Shown here piece by piece: positions 1 through 9,099 of a stretch of DNA of 61,874 nt. A program made the position numbers and the translations under genes. The notes under the pieces are model-generated. The model searched no databases. It worked only from the letters and a program-made list of their open reading frames with translations, and was not told the origin of the DNA. This stretch comes from a virus. The stretch is from positions 1-61,874 of the IMG/VR virus record IMGVR_UViG_3300025598_000044, one strand, 5' to 3'. How positions within the stretch are numbered: the first letter of the stretch is position 1; the number at the start of each line of letters is the position of its first letter.

Positions 1-132
1 AGGCTCGGGGGCACGACTGTAGTTACCGCAGCCCATGTAGCCCCCAAACCCGTTTCAAACGCCGGAGATGGTTGGAACGCCCCGAACTGAAACGCGCCCC
101 CCGCAGGAGCCGGTACGGAAATCGACGTCCAG
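1..132. repeat. terminal repeat, left copy (contig closure overlap)
   Basis: These bases recur at the right end of the window (61742-61874). The only difference is a G run of 5 here (positions 7-11) versus 6 there. Such a short overlap is typical of a circular or circularly permuted genome closed by assembly, not of a biological terminal repeat, although the sequence alone cannot exclude a short direct terminal repeat. The overlap lies inside a coding sequence read on the minus strand. Confidence 0.95.
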
Positions 133-170
133 TTGGGAGTTTCGGTCGTAGTTATGGGCGTCCAAGTCAC
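1..170 (-). CDS. small fibre-region protein split by the contig ends (N-terminal part)
   Basis: Read across the circle this is an 89-residue protein that starts here and ends at 61643. The GTG start (168-170) lies one base after the TGA of the methyltransferase gene, which suggests translational coupling. The N terminus reads MTWTPITTTETPNWTSI, followed by a Gly/Pro/Phe-rich middle. The frame closes cleanly only with the 6-G version of the overlap; with 5 G it shifts and runs out of frame into the next gene. No known domain is recognised. Its place between a methyltransferase and a tail-fibre gene suggests a small fibre-associated or chaperone-like protein, which is inference. Confidence 0.7.
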   Translation of the reverse strand, partial: MTWTPITTTETPNWTSISVPAPAGGAFQFGAFQPSPAFETGLGATWAAVTTVVPPS

Positions 171-171
171 G

Positions 172-678
172 TCACTTCTTCGTCAAAGTAATGATCAGAT
201 CACGATAAGAATTGATGTATCGGCTCATGGAGAACACACGCGTGTCCATGCTCCGAGTCTCAAGCCACGAGTCCCAGCTACCGCCCACCACGAAATCAAA
301 GTCGCAAGTCAGCGGCGCGTGAGGTGCATTGGCATCCCGCCAAGTCTTATTGAGGTAGTACACTGCCCACTCGCTCATGGGGGGCCATTGATGCGTCGGA
401 TCGCCATAAGCACAGGCGTTCGACCAGTGCGGCGTAATGATCCGAGCCTGTGCGCCCGTCTTCATGACACGATACAGTTCATTCCAGAACGCAACGCGCT
501 CCGGGTTCGTAAGGTGTTCAACGAAGTGGCTGGAATGCACTTCCTCAATCGTACCGTCTTCCCAAGGCCACGGAGTCTGGCGCACGTCAAGAACCGTATC
601 GACGCCTTCAAACTCAATGGAATCCACACCGTGGAAACCGGCTTGTTTGTTCTTACCACAACCAATATCAAGCTTCAT
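172..678 (-). CDS. class I SAM-dependent methyltransferase
   Basis: A 168-residue protein that opens directly with the SAM-binding motif I, LDIGCGKNKQAG (residues 3-14). It has an acidic motif II region near residues 24-31 and the segment HSSHFVEHL, typical of methyltransferase type 11 proteins. It is short for the family, so it probably contains little beyond the Rossmann core. AAAGGAC precedes the ATG. It follows the glycosyltransferase gene in the fibre cluster, so a role in modifying a sugar or surface component of the virion or host envelope is plausible but not shown. The substrate is unknown. Confidence 0.8.
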   Translation of the reverse strand: MKLDIGCGKNKQAGFHGVDSIEFEGVDTVLDVRQTPWPWEDGTIEEVHSSHFVEHLTNPERVAFWNELYRVMKTGAQARIITPHWSNACAYGDPTHQWPPMSEWAVYYLNKTWRDANAPHAPLTCDFDFVVGGSWDSWLETRSMDTRVFSMSRYINSYRDLIITLTKK

Positions 679-700
679 GACTGTCCTTTAAAGTTGCGGA

Positions 701-1438
701 TTACCACATGGTATCCGGGGGGCCAAACTTGCCATCGTAGTCGTAGTGCCCAACGAGGACACTGCAATCGACAGCACAGCGATAGCCATATTTGCGAGCA
801 TCCGCCCAGAAGTATAGGTCTTGTGTACCTACGCCCTGACCGTCCTGCCCGTTGATGGTCTTGAACCAAGGCTTCCTCAAACGCTCATCTTTGAACATCG
901 ACATACGCCACAAATTGAACCCCATGCTGGTGCCGCAGCACTCGACAAGTTCTCCTGCGCGGGGAACCTGCGGACGGAAGTTCAACTGAGCATCGTTCGG
1001 ATCACCCCAGATGTGGGCACAGCCTTCTGGCCCCTTGCACCAGTACAGCCCGCCAATGCAGGAGTATTCGGGGTGCTTTTCCATCTGGCCAATCAACTTG
1101 ATCAGCCCGTCGCTAGGCGGGCAGTTGTCCGACTCAATCGTGAGGATGTATTCCCACTGACTGAGATCGGGGTGAGCAAGGATCTCTGAGATGCAATTGC
1201 TATACGCCTCGCCAACTTCCTGACCGAGCGCCAACATGCGATGCACGGCTTGATTGGGAGGGAACACGAGAGACCAATGCGCGAAAGCCACCTTCGTAGG
1301 AATCGTGGCTGCGGAAGGAACGATGACGATGACGCGCTGCTTCTTCCAAGACCCGCCTTCCAATACGCGAAGAGAAGACTTGGGAAGATCGACGTTGTGA
1401 TAACCAGAATCGTGTGTTGTGACGATCTGAGGTTTCAA
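701..1438 (-). CDS. glycosyltransferase-like protein (GT-A fold)
   Basis: A 245-residue protein with family 2-like features: a nucleotide-sugar binding N-terminal half, the acidic segment TIESDNCPPSDG (about residues 100-111) in the place of a DxD motif, and the aromatic, Gly-rich acceptor region GGLYWCKGPEG. The start appears to be TTG at 1436-1438. It overlaps the TGA of the upstream fibre gene and is preceded by GGAG seven bases away, and no other good start lies nearby. Together with the adjacent methyltransferase it probably modifies a carbohydrate on the virion or the host surface. The donor and acceptor are unknown. Confidence 0.75.
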   Translation of the reverse strand: MKPQIVTTHDSGYHNVDLPKSSLRVLEGGSWKKQRVIVIVPSAATIPTKVAFAHWSLVFPPNQAVHRMLALGQEVGEAYSNCISEILAHPDLSQWEYILTIESDNCPPSDGLIKLIGQMEKHPEYSCIGGLYWCKGPEGCAHIWGDPNDAQLNFRPQVPRAGELVECCGTSMGFNLWRMSMFKDERLRKPWFKTINGQDGQGVGTQDLYFWADARKYGYRCAVDCSVLVGHYDYDGKFGPPDTMW

Positions 1439-4233
1439 GGAGTTACTCCAAAGATGACGTAATGTTTGTTGCCAGAAGCGGCATTTTGCTGAATGGCGGT
1501 GTACGCCACAGTGCCCGGAAGAGCGGTAGAAGTAGCGAGGTTGAATCCCAGTTGTTTAAGCCTATTGTTTGCCGAGGAAGAAGAAATGTAATTAGGCGCT
1601 ATGACCCCAAGAGCCGAAGCAGACTGCGAGAACGGCTGCACGAACAGCATAGAGCCGACCAAGTTAGCTGTCACGCCACTAGTAACAGAACTCATCTGTA
1701 CGCCAAGGAAATACGTACCGTTTGCAGCCATAGACCCTGTAAATGGCAGGTTGAGGATCTTGGCACCAGAGAGTCCTGAAACGGCGGCAGCAAATTGAAA
1801 GCTGCTCGCCGTGCTATTGGTGCCTTGAGCCAACGTATACCCATAAGTATTGATTGTTGCGCCACCTGTGGTAGCGCCCGAACCGCTTTGGCTGAACAAC
1901 ATTGATGACGAAGACATCAGCGTAAACTGAGATGAATTCGTCCCGATATCTTGCTGATACAAACCATAGTTCAACGTCGTACCAACGGACCACGCCGAGG
2001 CTCTAGTGATGATCGGATTGATGTAGGTAACGAACTGTACGCTTGAGAAAGACACGTTGTTAGGCGGATACAGCGGTGCTACGTAAGGCACGTTTTGGCT
2101 AAGTGTACCCGTAGCGGTTACAGCCATAGGAGCGGGTTCCCAGAAATTCAACGTGTTGGCAACGCCACTCACGGTGCTGACAGAACCGATAATTGAAACC
2201 GTTGCGCTACCGCCGTTCGTTGATCCGGACAACGTGATGTTGTTACCGCCCACCAGCACAAGCTGGTTCGTGGCCATGCCCGAAACGCCTGACGTATTGC
2301 CCAAATTGGACATGCCACCGGAATGCGGAATAGCACCGATGTTGACCGTGCTTCCCGTCGTTGCAACGGTGACCGCGCCCGATCCGGCAATTAGCGACGA
2401 GGCCGGGGCATTGATCGTCAGCGTACCGCCCGAACTGTTGGTCGCCAAAGATTGCGATAGGCTGATGCCGTTGGTTCCGACCAGTACAAAGTTACCCGCA
2501 GTTGCAAAGCCCGTCGTACCCGCCGTGTTGCCAAGGTTCGACACACCGGGGAAAGCGCCGCCACCCGCGCTGGAGAACGACGCAGACGCCGTAACCGTAC
2601 CGCCCGAAAGCCCAAACGTGACGTTGTTGCTGTTGGCAAATGAGATGGCGCTGGCATTGGTCGTGGACCCTTGAGCGGTCACGTTGATACCGCTGATCAG
2701 CCCCGTTGTGGACGGAACGGTATAGCTCGCAACGATAGTACCGTTACTGTTGCTGAACTGGAGTCCATTCACAAGCGCCGAAGCAAAATATAATGTCTGA
2801 AACGTGCTTGAACCGTTAAATGCGCTAAAAACCTGATTGCTCTGGGTAGCCGAGATGACAATCCCAGACCCTGCGCTTGCGCCTACGCTAACGATACCTG
2901 CACCACTGACAGACAACGACCTTGCATCATACGTGCTGCTGCTGGAACCTATAGTGTTGCCCGCAGCGTAAAGACCGACGCTCTGGTTGGTCTGCGAGTA
3001 ACTTGCCGTCAGCGAATTTGAGGACATACCGAACGCGATATTGCCCGCACCGCTGCTGGTGAAGTTCAAGGCATTGACATTGCTGCTCGTCGTGCCCGCA
3101 GAGACGTTGAACGCATAACTTGCGGCAATCGCGCTAGAGCCGCCCGTCGTGGTCGTGTAGAACGAGATGTTATTTGAGTTGGTATGGATCAACGTGCTGA
3201 ACGCGTACGTGCCGTTGGATCCCGCCGCGTAGAACGACTGCAAGCCACCCACGGTAGGACCGGATACGGTCACCGTCATGCCAAGGCTATTTGTAGACCC
3301 GGACAATGTGACGTTGTTACCACCCGCCAACACAAACTGAGGCGGGGCGCTATTCGTGAAGTTGATACCGCTGGAGTTGGTACCGCTGATACCCAACGTC
3401 TGATACGGAACGCCCAGATTGATGGTATTGCTATTCAGCGAATAACTGAGGTTACCCGTGACCGAGATCGACTGTACCGATTGGCTGGCACTTGCCGTAA
3501 TGACCTGATTGCCCAGCGTGTTGGTCGTCGTGCCAAACGTGACGTTGTTTGAGTTCTGAAACTGAACCGTACCCGTCGAAAACGTATTGGACCCGTTGAC
3601 ACCGATAGCCCCGACGCCGCCGCCTGCACCGCCACCCGTCGTCGCATGGATGGCAATCGTCATGTTGCCAGAGGCGTTGGTCGTGCCCGAGAACGTAATG
3701 TTGTTGCCCGCAGCCAGAAGGATCTGGTTGGTGCCGCTCGACGTACCCTGCGTACCGGACGCGCTGAATGTGATCGGCGGCGCAACGCTTGCCGTGATGA
3801 CCGAGTTCGTTCCGCCAAACGAGACGTTGTTGCTGTTGGAGAAGACAACGGTTCCGGTGCTGCCCTGAAGCTGCAACGTGCTTACTGCGGGCTGTACCGA
3901 CTGGGAGAAGCTGGCCGTTATCGTGCCGTTGATGCCACCAAAAAATACGTTAGCGCTGCCACTGCTACCGAAAACAATATTGCCGGAGCTACTCTGCACC
4001 AGAACGCTGTTTTGGGTCTGGATGGACTGACTACCACTGACCGTGGCCGTGATGTAGCCGTTGGAGTTGAGTCCGAATGAGACGTTGCCGCCGTTGGAGA
4101 ACGCCCCAACGACCTCGCTGCCCACCATACTGACAGAGGCGACATGCTTGCTGTTCCAGTTCGACGGCTTGATTTCGTATGCCGTGTTATCCGGGGTCGT
4201 TGCAGTCAACGAGTGATATACGGTAACAGGCAT
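1435..4233 (-). CDS. repeat-rich tail fibre protein
   Basis: A 932-residue protein very rich in Ser, Gly, Asn and Thr. From about residue 40 to 690 it repeats a degenerate beta unit of the form NNVSFG-x(3-8)-ITAS roughly twelve times, as expected of a trimeric beta-stranded fibre shaft. The C-terminal 240 residues lack the repeat and look like a globular tip domain (segment NTLNFWEPAPMAV onward). It ends in an overlap with the glycosyltransferase gene. Receptor recognition is inferred from composition and from its position among spike and fibre genes. Confidence 0.75.
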   Translation of the reverse strand: MPVTVYHSLTATTPDNTAYEIKPSNWNSKHVASVSMVGSEVVGAFSNGGNVSFGLNSNGYITATVSGSQSIQTQNSVLVQSSSGNIVFGSSGSANVFFGGINGTITASFSQSVQPAVSTLQLQGSTGTVVFSNSNNVSFGGTNSVITASVAPPITFSASGTQGTSSGTNQILLAAGNNITFSGTTNASGNMTIAIHATTGGGAGGGVGAIGVNGSNTFSTGTVQFQNSNNVTFGTTTNTLGNQVITASASQSVQSISVTGNLSYSLNSNTINLGVPYQTLGISGTNSSGINFTNSAPPQFVLAGGNNVTLSGSTNSLGMTVTVSGPTVGGLQSFYAAGSNGTYAFSTLIHTNSNNISFYTTTTGGSSAIAASYAFNVSAGTTSSNVNALNFTSSGAGNIAFGMSSNSLTASYSQTNQSVGLYAAGNTIGSSSSTYDARSLSVSGAGIVSVGASAGSGIVISATQSNQVFSAFNGSSTFQTLYFASALVNGLQFSNSNGTIVASYTVPSTTGLISGINVTAQGSTTNASAISFANSNNVTFGLSGGTVTASASFSSAGGGAFPGVSNLGNTAGTTGFATAGNFVLVGTNGISLSQSLATNSSGGTLTINAPASSLIAGSGAVTVATTGSTVNIGAIPHSGGMSNLGNTSGVSGMATNQLVLVGGNNITLSGSTNGGSATVSIIGSVSTVSGVANTLNFWEPAPMAVTATGTLSQNVPYVAPLYPPNNVSFSSVQFVTYINPIITRASAWSVGTTLNYGLYQQDIGTNSSQFTLMSSSSMLFSQSGSGATTGGATINTYGYTLAQGTNSTASSFQFAAAVSGLSGAKILNLPFTGSMAANGTYFLGVQMSSVTSGVTANLVGSMLFVQPFSQSASALGVIAPNYISSSSANNRLKQLGFNLATSTALPGTVAYTAIQQNAASGNKHYVIFGVTP

Positions 4234-4245
4234 TGGGCAACCCTA

Positions 4246-4683
4246 TCAGGTAAACGTAAGCACGGAAGTGGTCGGGCCATTAGCCGGAAATTGCACGGTA
4301 AAGACCGTGTTGTTGGGCGTTTTGTTGTTCCCAAACGCCAGAATAGCCACAGCGCGGTTACCCTGCGTACTATTGTATATCAAGGCACCGTTGGCCGTAA
4401 ATGAGGCGTTCGTCCAGACGGCATTGTTGAAGGATAAATACGCTGTCGTCCCAGAGTTGGCCGGGGAGAGGGGGGTCAGGATGATGCCCCCTGCCGTGTA
4501 TCCGGGGCCGGAGGTCTCGCCCACAGTCGTATAGACAGTCGTCGTATTGGGGTCCAGCGAAGCGGCTGACGTGTATAGCGCCATCATGAACGTATCGGCA
4601 GTGCGGTAGGCCGAGTTAAACGCATGAAATCCTTCAAGAAGTTCCGTCTTGAAGCTACCGCACTGGCCTTGGATGATGCTCAC
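4246..4683 (-). CDS. virion structural protein, unknown function
   Basis: A 145-residue protein that starts at GTG 4681-4683 with GGGAG upstream. The N-terminal third is helical (SFKTELLEGFHAFNSAY) and the rest is Ser/Thr/Gly-rich beta sequence. It lies between the tail spike and the repeat fibre in a tightly packed late operon, so it is probably a structural or connector protein. I do not recognise a named domain. Confidence 0.65.
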   Translation of the reverse strand: MSIIQGQCGSFKTELLEGFHAFNSAYRTADTFMMALYTSAASLDPNTTTVYTTVGETSGPGYTAGGIILTPLSPANSGTTAYLSFNNAVWTNASFTANGALIYNSTQGNRAVAILAFGNNKTPNNTVFTVQFPANGPTTSVLTFT

Positions 4684-4700
4684 AAATTACTCCCGTCAGC

Positions 4701-7700
4701 TTAGAACGTCGTGATAAATAGCACGAATCCGGGCGCACCCGCGCCACCCTTGCCAGAAGTCTCAACCGTTCTCCAAATCGCTGCGCCGCCACCGCCGCCG
4801 CCCGCGCCGTAGTTTTGTCCTATCACACCACCATTGGCGTCGCCGCCCTTTGCACCGCTATACGTCACGCCCACAGTCGACCCGCCGCCAGAGCCGCCAG
4901 AGCCGCCCATGTAATTGAACGTGTATCCCGTACTTCCGGGTCCGGGGGGCGTGCCACTCGCACCTGCCGAGCTACCAACATTGTCCCCATAGGCCCAACC
5001 GCCATTACCAGCACTAGTTACAGCACCCGCCTTAATGCATCCGCCAGCACCGCCTCCTCCGCCGCCGTACATAGCGCTACCCGCAGGGTGAGAAGGAGGG
5101 CCGTTGGCGCTGCTGGTTCCAAGACCGCCAGCGCCCGCGAAAGGTATAGCCGGATATACGATGGTAGAGGTCGAGTCTCCGATACCGTTACCGCCGCCAT
5201 AAGTGCCGCCGGTAGACCCGGAACCAAAGCCCCAGATACCCGCGCCGCCGCCGCCCAGAACCACAGATCCGTCAGCGGATCCACCAGCACCGCCAGCACC
5301 GCCCCATACGTACACCCATTGGAGTGACGTGCTATCTACAACGTATGTCTCGCCCCCTGCTAAACCGGGGTTGCCCGCTCCAACGCTGTTTGAGACGAAG
5401 CCGCCTCCTAATCCACCAGCGCCAACATAAACATTAAGCGTTAAAGGTAGTTGAGTTGCATCAAAAGTTGCGTCGTAATAAGCGCCGCCCCCTCCGCCTG
5501 CGCCGCCGCTACAAGACCCGCTGACAGCACACAAAGCGCCACTACCGCCACCGCCACCGCCGCCCATCGCTATGATGCGAACCAATTTAGCCCCAGCGGG
5601 CTTGTTCCATATACCAATAGTAGAAGGAGAGCCATTATATGGAGTGGTGAAGGCTTGCAGGTTTGTGCTGCTACCACCGCTAGAGCCACCGACTGCACCG
5701 AACGTTTGCCAGACAGCGGGGCTACCGGGATTGTTGGGGTAGCCGCCCGTCGCCGTGCAGATCCATCCGGCATAGCCGTTTGAAGCAGGTGAGGAGTTGT
5801 AAACAATTGTTCCCGCAGCCCACGGCCCGCCCGTCGGAACAGTCGTGCTGTACTTGGACGACGGCGGCATCTTCGTATTGGTAAACGTACACGACAGATA
5901 GACCGCTTGGTCCGTCGTTGCCATCGTCTGCGTATACGACGAGATGTTAGATATTAATTCGTAGCCCGACGCAGAAGCTTGGTTAAGTGTAAGGTAATTT
6001 CTGGAAAACGGCGTTAGCGTCTTGGAGAAAATAGTCCACGAAATCGTAGAACCCGAAGCCGCCGTAGCCGACAACCCGCTGACGACACCTTGAACAACAA
6101 GCCGCTTATTGTTGGAATCATAACTATTGATCGTAACCGTCGTTCCGTTCAGCGTAAACTGAGAGAACGGGGAAACAGTGATTGGCGGCGCAGACGTAAC
6201 GTAGATGTACTGATCGCCATTATTGGTAGCAGCGGAAGTCGTCAACGAGAAAGGATTGTTACCGAACTGCATATAAAACTGACCGTAGTCAGTTTCGCCG
6301 GTAGCCAGATTCAGCACGTTGACGTTCAAGATACCGGACGTAAGAGTTCCGTTACCCTGCATACTCAATCTACGGTGGAAATACCCATCCGGCATCTTGA
6401 TGGGCAAAGTGCAGCTAAAATTCCACGCATCTACGGGCGTAGTGTCGTTGGATACGAGTCCGCCATTTTGCGGCCCCAACGTAACGACAATATCGCCATC
6501 CGCGCGGCTGTCGTAGCCAGTAGAACTATTCGCCGTGTTCTGACCTAACAGAATAACTTGACCGGCAACGCTACCGGGGACCGCATTTGAATTGGATGCA
6601 AATCCTGTCGTGATCGGCAGCGTCGTGCCGTTATACGTCGGGGGAGTAATTTTGCAATTGATGAACGTTGTATTGGTGTTGTCAATCGCCGTACGGCCAG
6701 AGGAATACCCCTGCCCAGTCAATGTGTAAAACGGAACTTGAGCAAGGACGTTTGTGGTCGTGTTGACGTTCTGTATGTAAAGCGCGTTGATGGAGCCGAA
6801 AATAAAATGCTGCTGCAAAAAGATAACGTTAACAGCTTCCCATTGATACCCATTAATTACCATTCCAATTATGGAAGTATTAACGCAGCCCATGCCGTAG
6901 GTTCCGGCAGCAGCCAAATTGGGATTGACGATGGTATACGTGTAGGCGTCGCGGGGGTTCCTGAACGGTATATAGCAAATCGCCCAACCACTAGGTTTGC
7001 AAACCACGTTGCTTACGTCGAACGGATAAACGTAATCCGTAGTACCCGCGCTAGTGCTGGGTACCGTAGGTCTCAAAATAGAATTGATGAACCATGTATC
7101 GAAGTATGGGTTTGCGAAATGCGTGTTGTCCGCCCATGTTAGATCTTGTCCGCCAGCAGAACTCTGAGAGTTTGTAGACGTGTAAGAGAACCCGTCGGTG
7201 TAATACCCGTCTTGTCCGGCATAAGGTGATCCGTCTGGGAAGCAAGTTGCCGACGAGATATGAACCGGTCCGCCACGAGTAGAACAGTTAACGTACGTAT
7301 AAAGCTGAGACCCCTTGTAACAAAACACCAGCGCATTTACGAACCCAGCGAACAAATTCGTAAACGTGGGCGCAGCATGAGTTTCAAGAAATGCCAACGC
7401 AAACTTGTAACCGTTGAATTCGATATTTTCAAAAACGGATGAGTAAATAAGCGAAGTAAAATAAAACGCGGAGCCTGACATTGGCCCCGTATAATTCGCT
7501 GTGGGATAAGACAGATCGGTAGACGGTACGTTGTAATGACAAACGTAACTGCCGAAATAATTTGATAAGTCCGGCAAAACTTGGCTAGCCGGAGGCACCC
7601 CAGCAATAATAGTGCTTTGGGGGTCTTGTCCTTGGATGTTGAAATAACTACCAGAAACGATTACTGGGCCTTTGACGTAGTAGTACCCGCTAGGCACAAG

Positions 7701-7988
7701 AATGGGGACTTGTGCCAAATTACATACGTTGACAGCGGCTTGGAACGCTGCGGTACATTCTTGGTTATGCGTCGGATCTGCGCCATAACGCAGCACGTTA
7801 CCAACCGGATAATTGAAGTTGGTAGGCACGACACCGACAGAGGCTTCCTGCGTTGTCTGCGGGTAATAGACGCCCGCGCCCGTGTACAACTCCGTAAAGT
7901 TGGCGTTCGTTTTCTGAAACGAAGTACGTATCGGGTCACCGGCACCGTCGTTAGGATACGCGCCGACATTGATAATCTGCTGGGTCAT
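4701..7988 (-). CDS. tail spike with pectate-lyase-like beta-helix and Gly-rich C terminus
   Basis: A 1095-residue protein. The N terminus (INVGAYPNDGAGDPIRTSF) is a short attachment motif common in phage fibres. Residues near 65-90 (VLRYGADPTHNQECTAAFQ) match the entry of pectate-lyase-superfamily right-handed beta-helices, which run to about residue 560. The last 300 residues hold many glycine runs (such as GGGGGGGSGALC), resembling glycine-rich adhesin tips that fold as polyglycine II sandwiches. Likely roles are host binding and possibly polysaccharide depolymerisation. Catalytic residues cannot be assigned by eye. Confidence 0.8.
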   Translation of the reverse strand: MTQQIINVGAYPNDGAGDPIRTSFQKTNANFTELYTGAGVYYPQTTQEASVGVVPTNFNYPVGNVLRYGADPTHNQECTAAFQAAVNVCNLAQVPILVPSGYYYVKGPVIVSGSYFNIQGQDPQSTIIAGVPPASQVLPDLSNYFGSYVCHYNVPSTDLSYPTANYTGPMSGSAFYFTSLIYSSVFENIEFNGYKFALAFLETHAAPTFTNLFAGFVNALVFCYKGSQLYTYVNCSTRGGPVHISSATCFPDGSPYAGQDGYYTDGFSYTSTNSQSSAGGQDLTWADNTHFANPYFDTWFINSILRPTVPSTSAGTTDYVYPFDVSNVVCKPSGWAICYIPFRNPRDAYTYTIVNPNLAAAGTYGMGCVNTSIIGMVINGYQWEAVNVIFLQQHFIFGSINALYIQNVNTTTNVLAQVPFYTLTGQGYSSGRTAIDNTNTTFINCKITPPTYNGTTLPITTGFASNSNAVPGSVAGQVILLGQNTANSSTGYDSRADGDIVVTLGPQNGGLVSNDTTPVDAWNFSCTLPIKMPDGYFHRRLSMQGNGTLTSGILNVNVLNLATGETDYGQFYMQFGNNPFSLTTSAATNNGDQYIYVTSAPPITVSPFSQFTLNGTTVTINSYDSNNKRLVVQGVVSGLSATAASGSTISWTIFSKTLTPFSRNYLTLNQASASGYELISNISSYTQTMATTDQAVYLSCTFTNTKMPPSSKYSTTVPTGGPWAAGTIVYNSSPASNGYAGWICTATGGYPNNPGSPAVWQTFGAVGGSSGGSSTNLQAFTTPYNGSPSTIGIWNKPAGAKLVRIIAMGGGGGGGSGALCAVSGSCSGGAGGGGGAYYDATFDATQLPLTLNVYVGAGGLGGGFVSNSVGAGNPGLAGGETYVVDSTSLQWVYVWGGAGGAGGSADGSVVLGGGGAGIWGFGSGSTGGTYGGGNGIGDSTSTIVYPAIPFAGAGGLGTSSANGPPSHPAGSAMYGGGGGGAGGCIKAGAVTSAGNGGWAYGDNVGSSAGASGTPPGPGSTGYTFNYMGGSGGSGGGSTVGVTYSGAKGGDANGGVIGQNYGAGGGGGGAAIWRTVETSGKGGAGAPGFVLFITTF

Positions 7989-7995
7989 GGTGGCC

Positions 7996-8634
7996 TCAGG
8001 TTACAGGAACGCGGACTTGTCCGTTGCGGTAGGCGTCTCGACGGTTCTTACCATCGCCAAGCTGCTTCAGAAGAGCCATGCCTTCGGCATACTTGTCCTC
8101 GCAATACTTGACAAGATCTTGTTCACCCTTCATAAACAAATATGCTTCACGCAAAGACCCGTAGAAAAGCACTTCTTCAAAGTTGGTACCTAGCCAACTC
8201 GTACCTGCTGTCACGATGGACGTTGGGTAATAGTAGTAGTGCAATTCGACCGAATAAGACTGATCCGGAGTGGGTCCGAGAATTAAAGTGCTTACGTCGA
8301 ACTGAGCATAGTAAGCCGGAGTCCCCGTAATAGTCGGCAGGGGGTACGACTCACGGATGAAGTTCACGTCCTTGTCGAGCAAGAACGTCTGTGCGCCGGT
8401 CGCAGGGTTGATAACCGTCAACGAGAAAGTCGCCAACCAATCGGTTGGTAGAGCAAGGTACTTGTTGCCCGCATTCAGGTTACCGATCTGGTTCTTGCGG
8501 ATCGCCGGAATCTGGACCGAGTTATATACACGCTCTTCGGCAAGTTGGACGAAAATAGGAATATTGTTTACGAACGTCGTTTCCGAGTTGTTCGTATAAT
8601 CCTGAATCGCCTGTACAAGCTGCGTGTAATTCAC
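7996..8634 (-). CDS. tail tubular A-like / head-tail adaptor protein
   Basis: A 212-residue protein with a GTG start (8632-8634) after GGGGAATAAGCC. The pattern is an N-terminal helix (YTQLVQAIQDYTNNSE), a region rich in hydrophobic beta strands, and a C-terminal helical segment with EEVLFYGSLREAYLFMKGE. This is the usual layout of podoviral tubular/adaptor proteins that form the ring below the portal. It is immediately upstream of the tail spike and downstream of a second adaptor-like gene (9472-10191). The exact ring position is inference. Confidence 0.7.
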   Translation of the reverse strand: MNYTQLVQAIQDYTNNSETTFVNNIPIFVQLAEERVYNSVQIPAIRKNQIGNLNAGNKYLALPTDWLATFSLTVINPATGAQTFLLDKDVNFIRESYPLPTITGTPAYYAQFDVSTLILGPTPDQSYSVELHYYYYPTSIVTAGTSWLGTNFEEVLFYGSLREAYLFMKGEQDLVKYCEDKYAEGMALLKQLGDGKNRRDAYRNGQVRVPVT

Positions 8635-8637
8635 GGC

Positions 8638-8946
8638 TTATTCCCCGCTGGAAACCTGCTTACGACCCTTGGTACGCGGAGCGGCACGGTTCTGATCTTC
8701 ATCATAGAACCGCTTACCACGCTGCGTATTCTTGCAGCCACGGATCTCCATGCGCCCCTTCTTGTCGCCGTTCAGCGGGCGGATCCACCGACCATAGGTC
8801 TTGGTGCCGGTCATGTCTTCTTCATCGACCGGATAGCCCTGCTGCCCTGCGCGGCCCGTACGAGGGTTTGGCATCGGCTGCTTGTACTTGCCAATCGGCT
8901 CTTCGTCCCAGTCGAAGAACTTGAAGTCCTGCCATTTGTTGCTCAT
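8638..8946 (-). CDS. small hydrophilic virion-region protein, unknown
   Basis: A 102-residue basic and acidic protein with no predicted membrane segment. Conserved-looking features are an N-terminal WQDFKFFDWDEEPIGKYK and the segment KTYGRWIRPLNGDKKGRMEI. The ATG shares its A with the TAA of the upstream gene (TAATG), showing tight coupling. Its position among adaptor genes suggests a minor head or neck component, but the function is not known. Confidence 0.6.
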   Translation of the reverse strand: MSNKWQDFKFFDWDEEPIGKYKQPMPNPRTGRAGQQGYPVDEEDMTGTKTYGRWIRPLNGDKKGRMEIRGCKNTQRGKRFYDEDQNRAAPRTKGRKQVSSGE

Positions 8947-9089
8947 TACCGACCCCTTCCACTGTGCTTGTGGAGACCTTTGCCCTTGGCCTGATTCATG
9001 GCGCGGGCAAGATTCCGACCGTACTTCTTCATCGCTTCACCGGTCACGCCTTCGATATTCTTGGGGCCGTGACTACCATGCTTCTTCAT
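8946..9089 (-). CDS. 47-residue basic protein
   Basis: A small Lys/Arg/His-rich protein that starts MKKHGSHGPKNIEGVTGEAM. A good ribosome binding site (AGGAG) precedes the ATG, and the TAA overlaps the next start, so it is very likely translated. One of several small basic proteins in this stretch. No enzyme motif is visible; nucleic-acid contact is possible from charge alone. Confidence 0.65.
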   Translation of the reverse strand: MKKHGSHGPKNIEGVTGEAMKKYGRNLARAMNQAKGKGLHKHSGRGR

Positions 9090-9099
9090 TGCCTTGCTC

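Noticed and set aside
1-132. Biological direct terminal repeat
   Set aside because: The repeat cuts a gene and has one homopolymer difference, as expected from assembly closure; only read-depth data could revive this reading.
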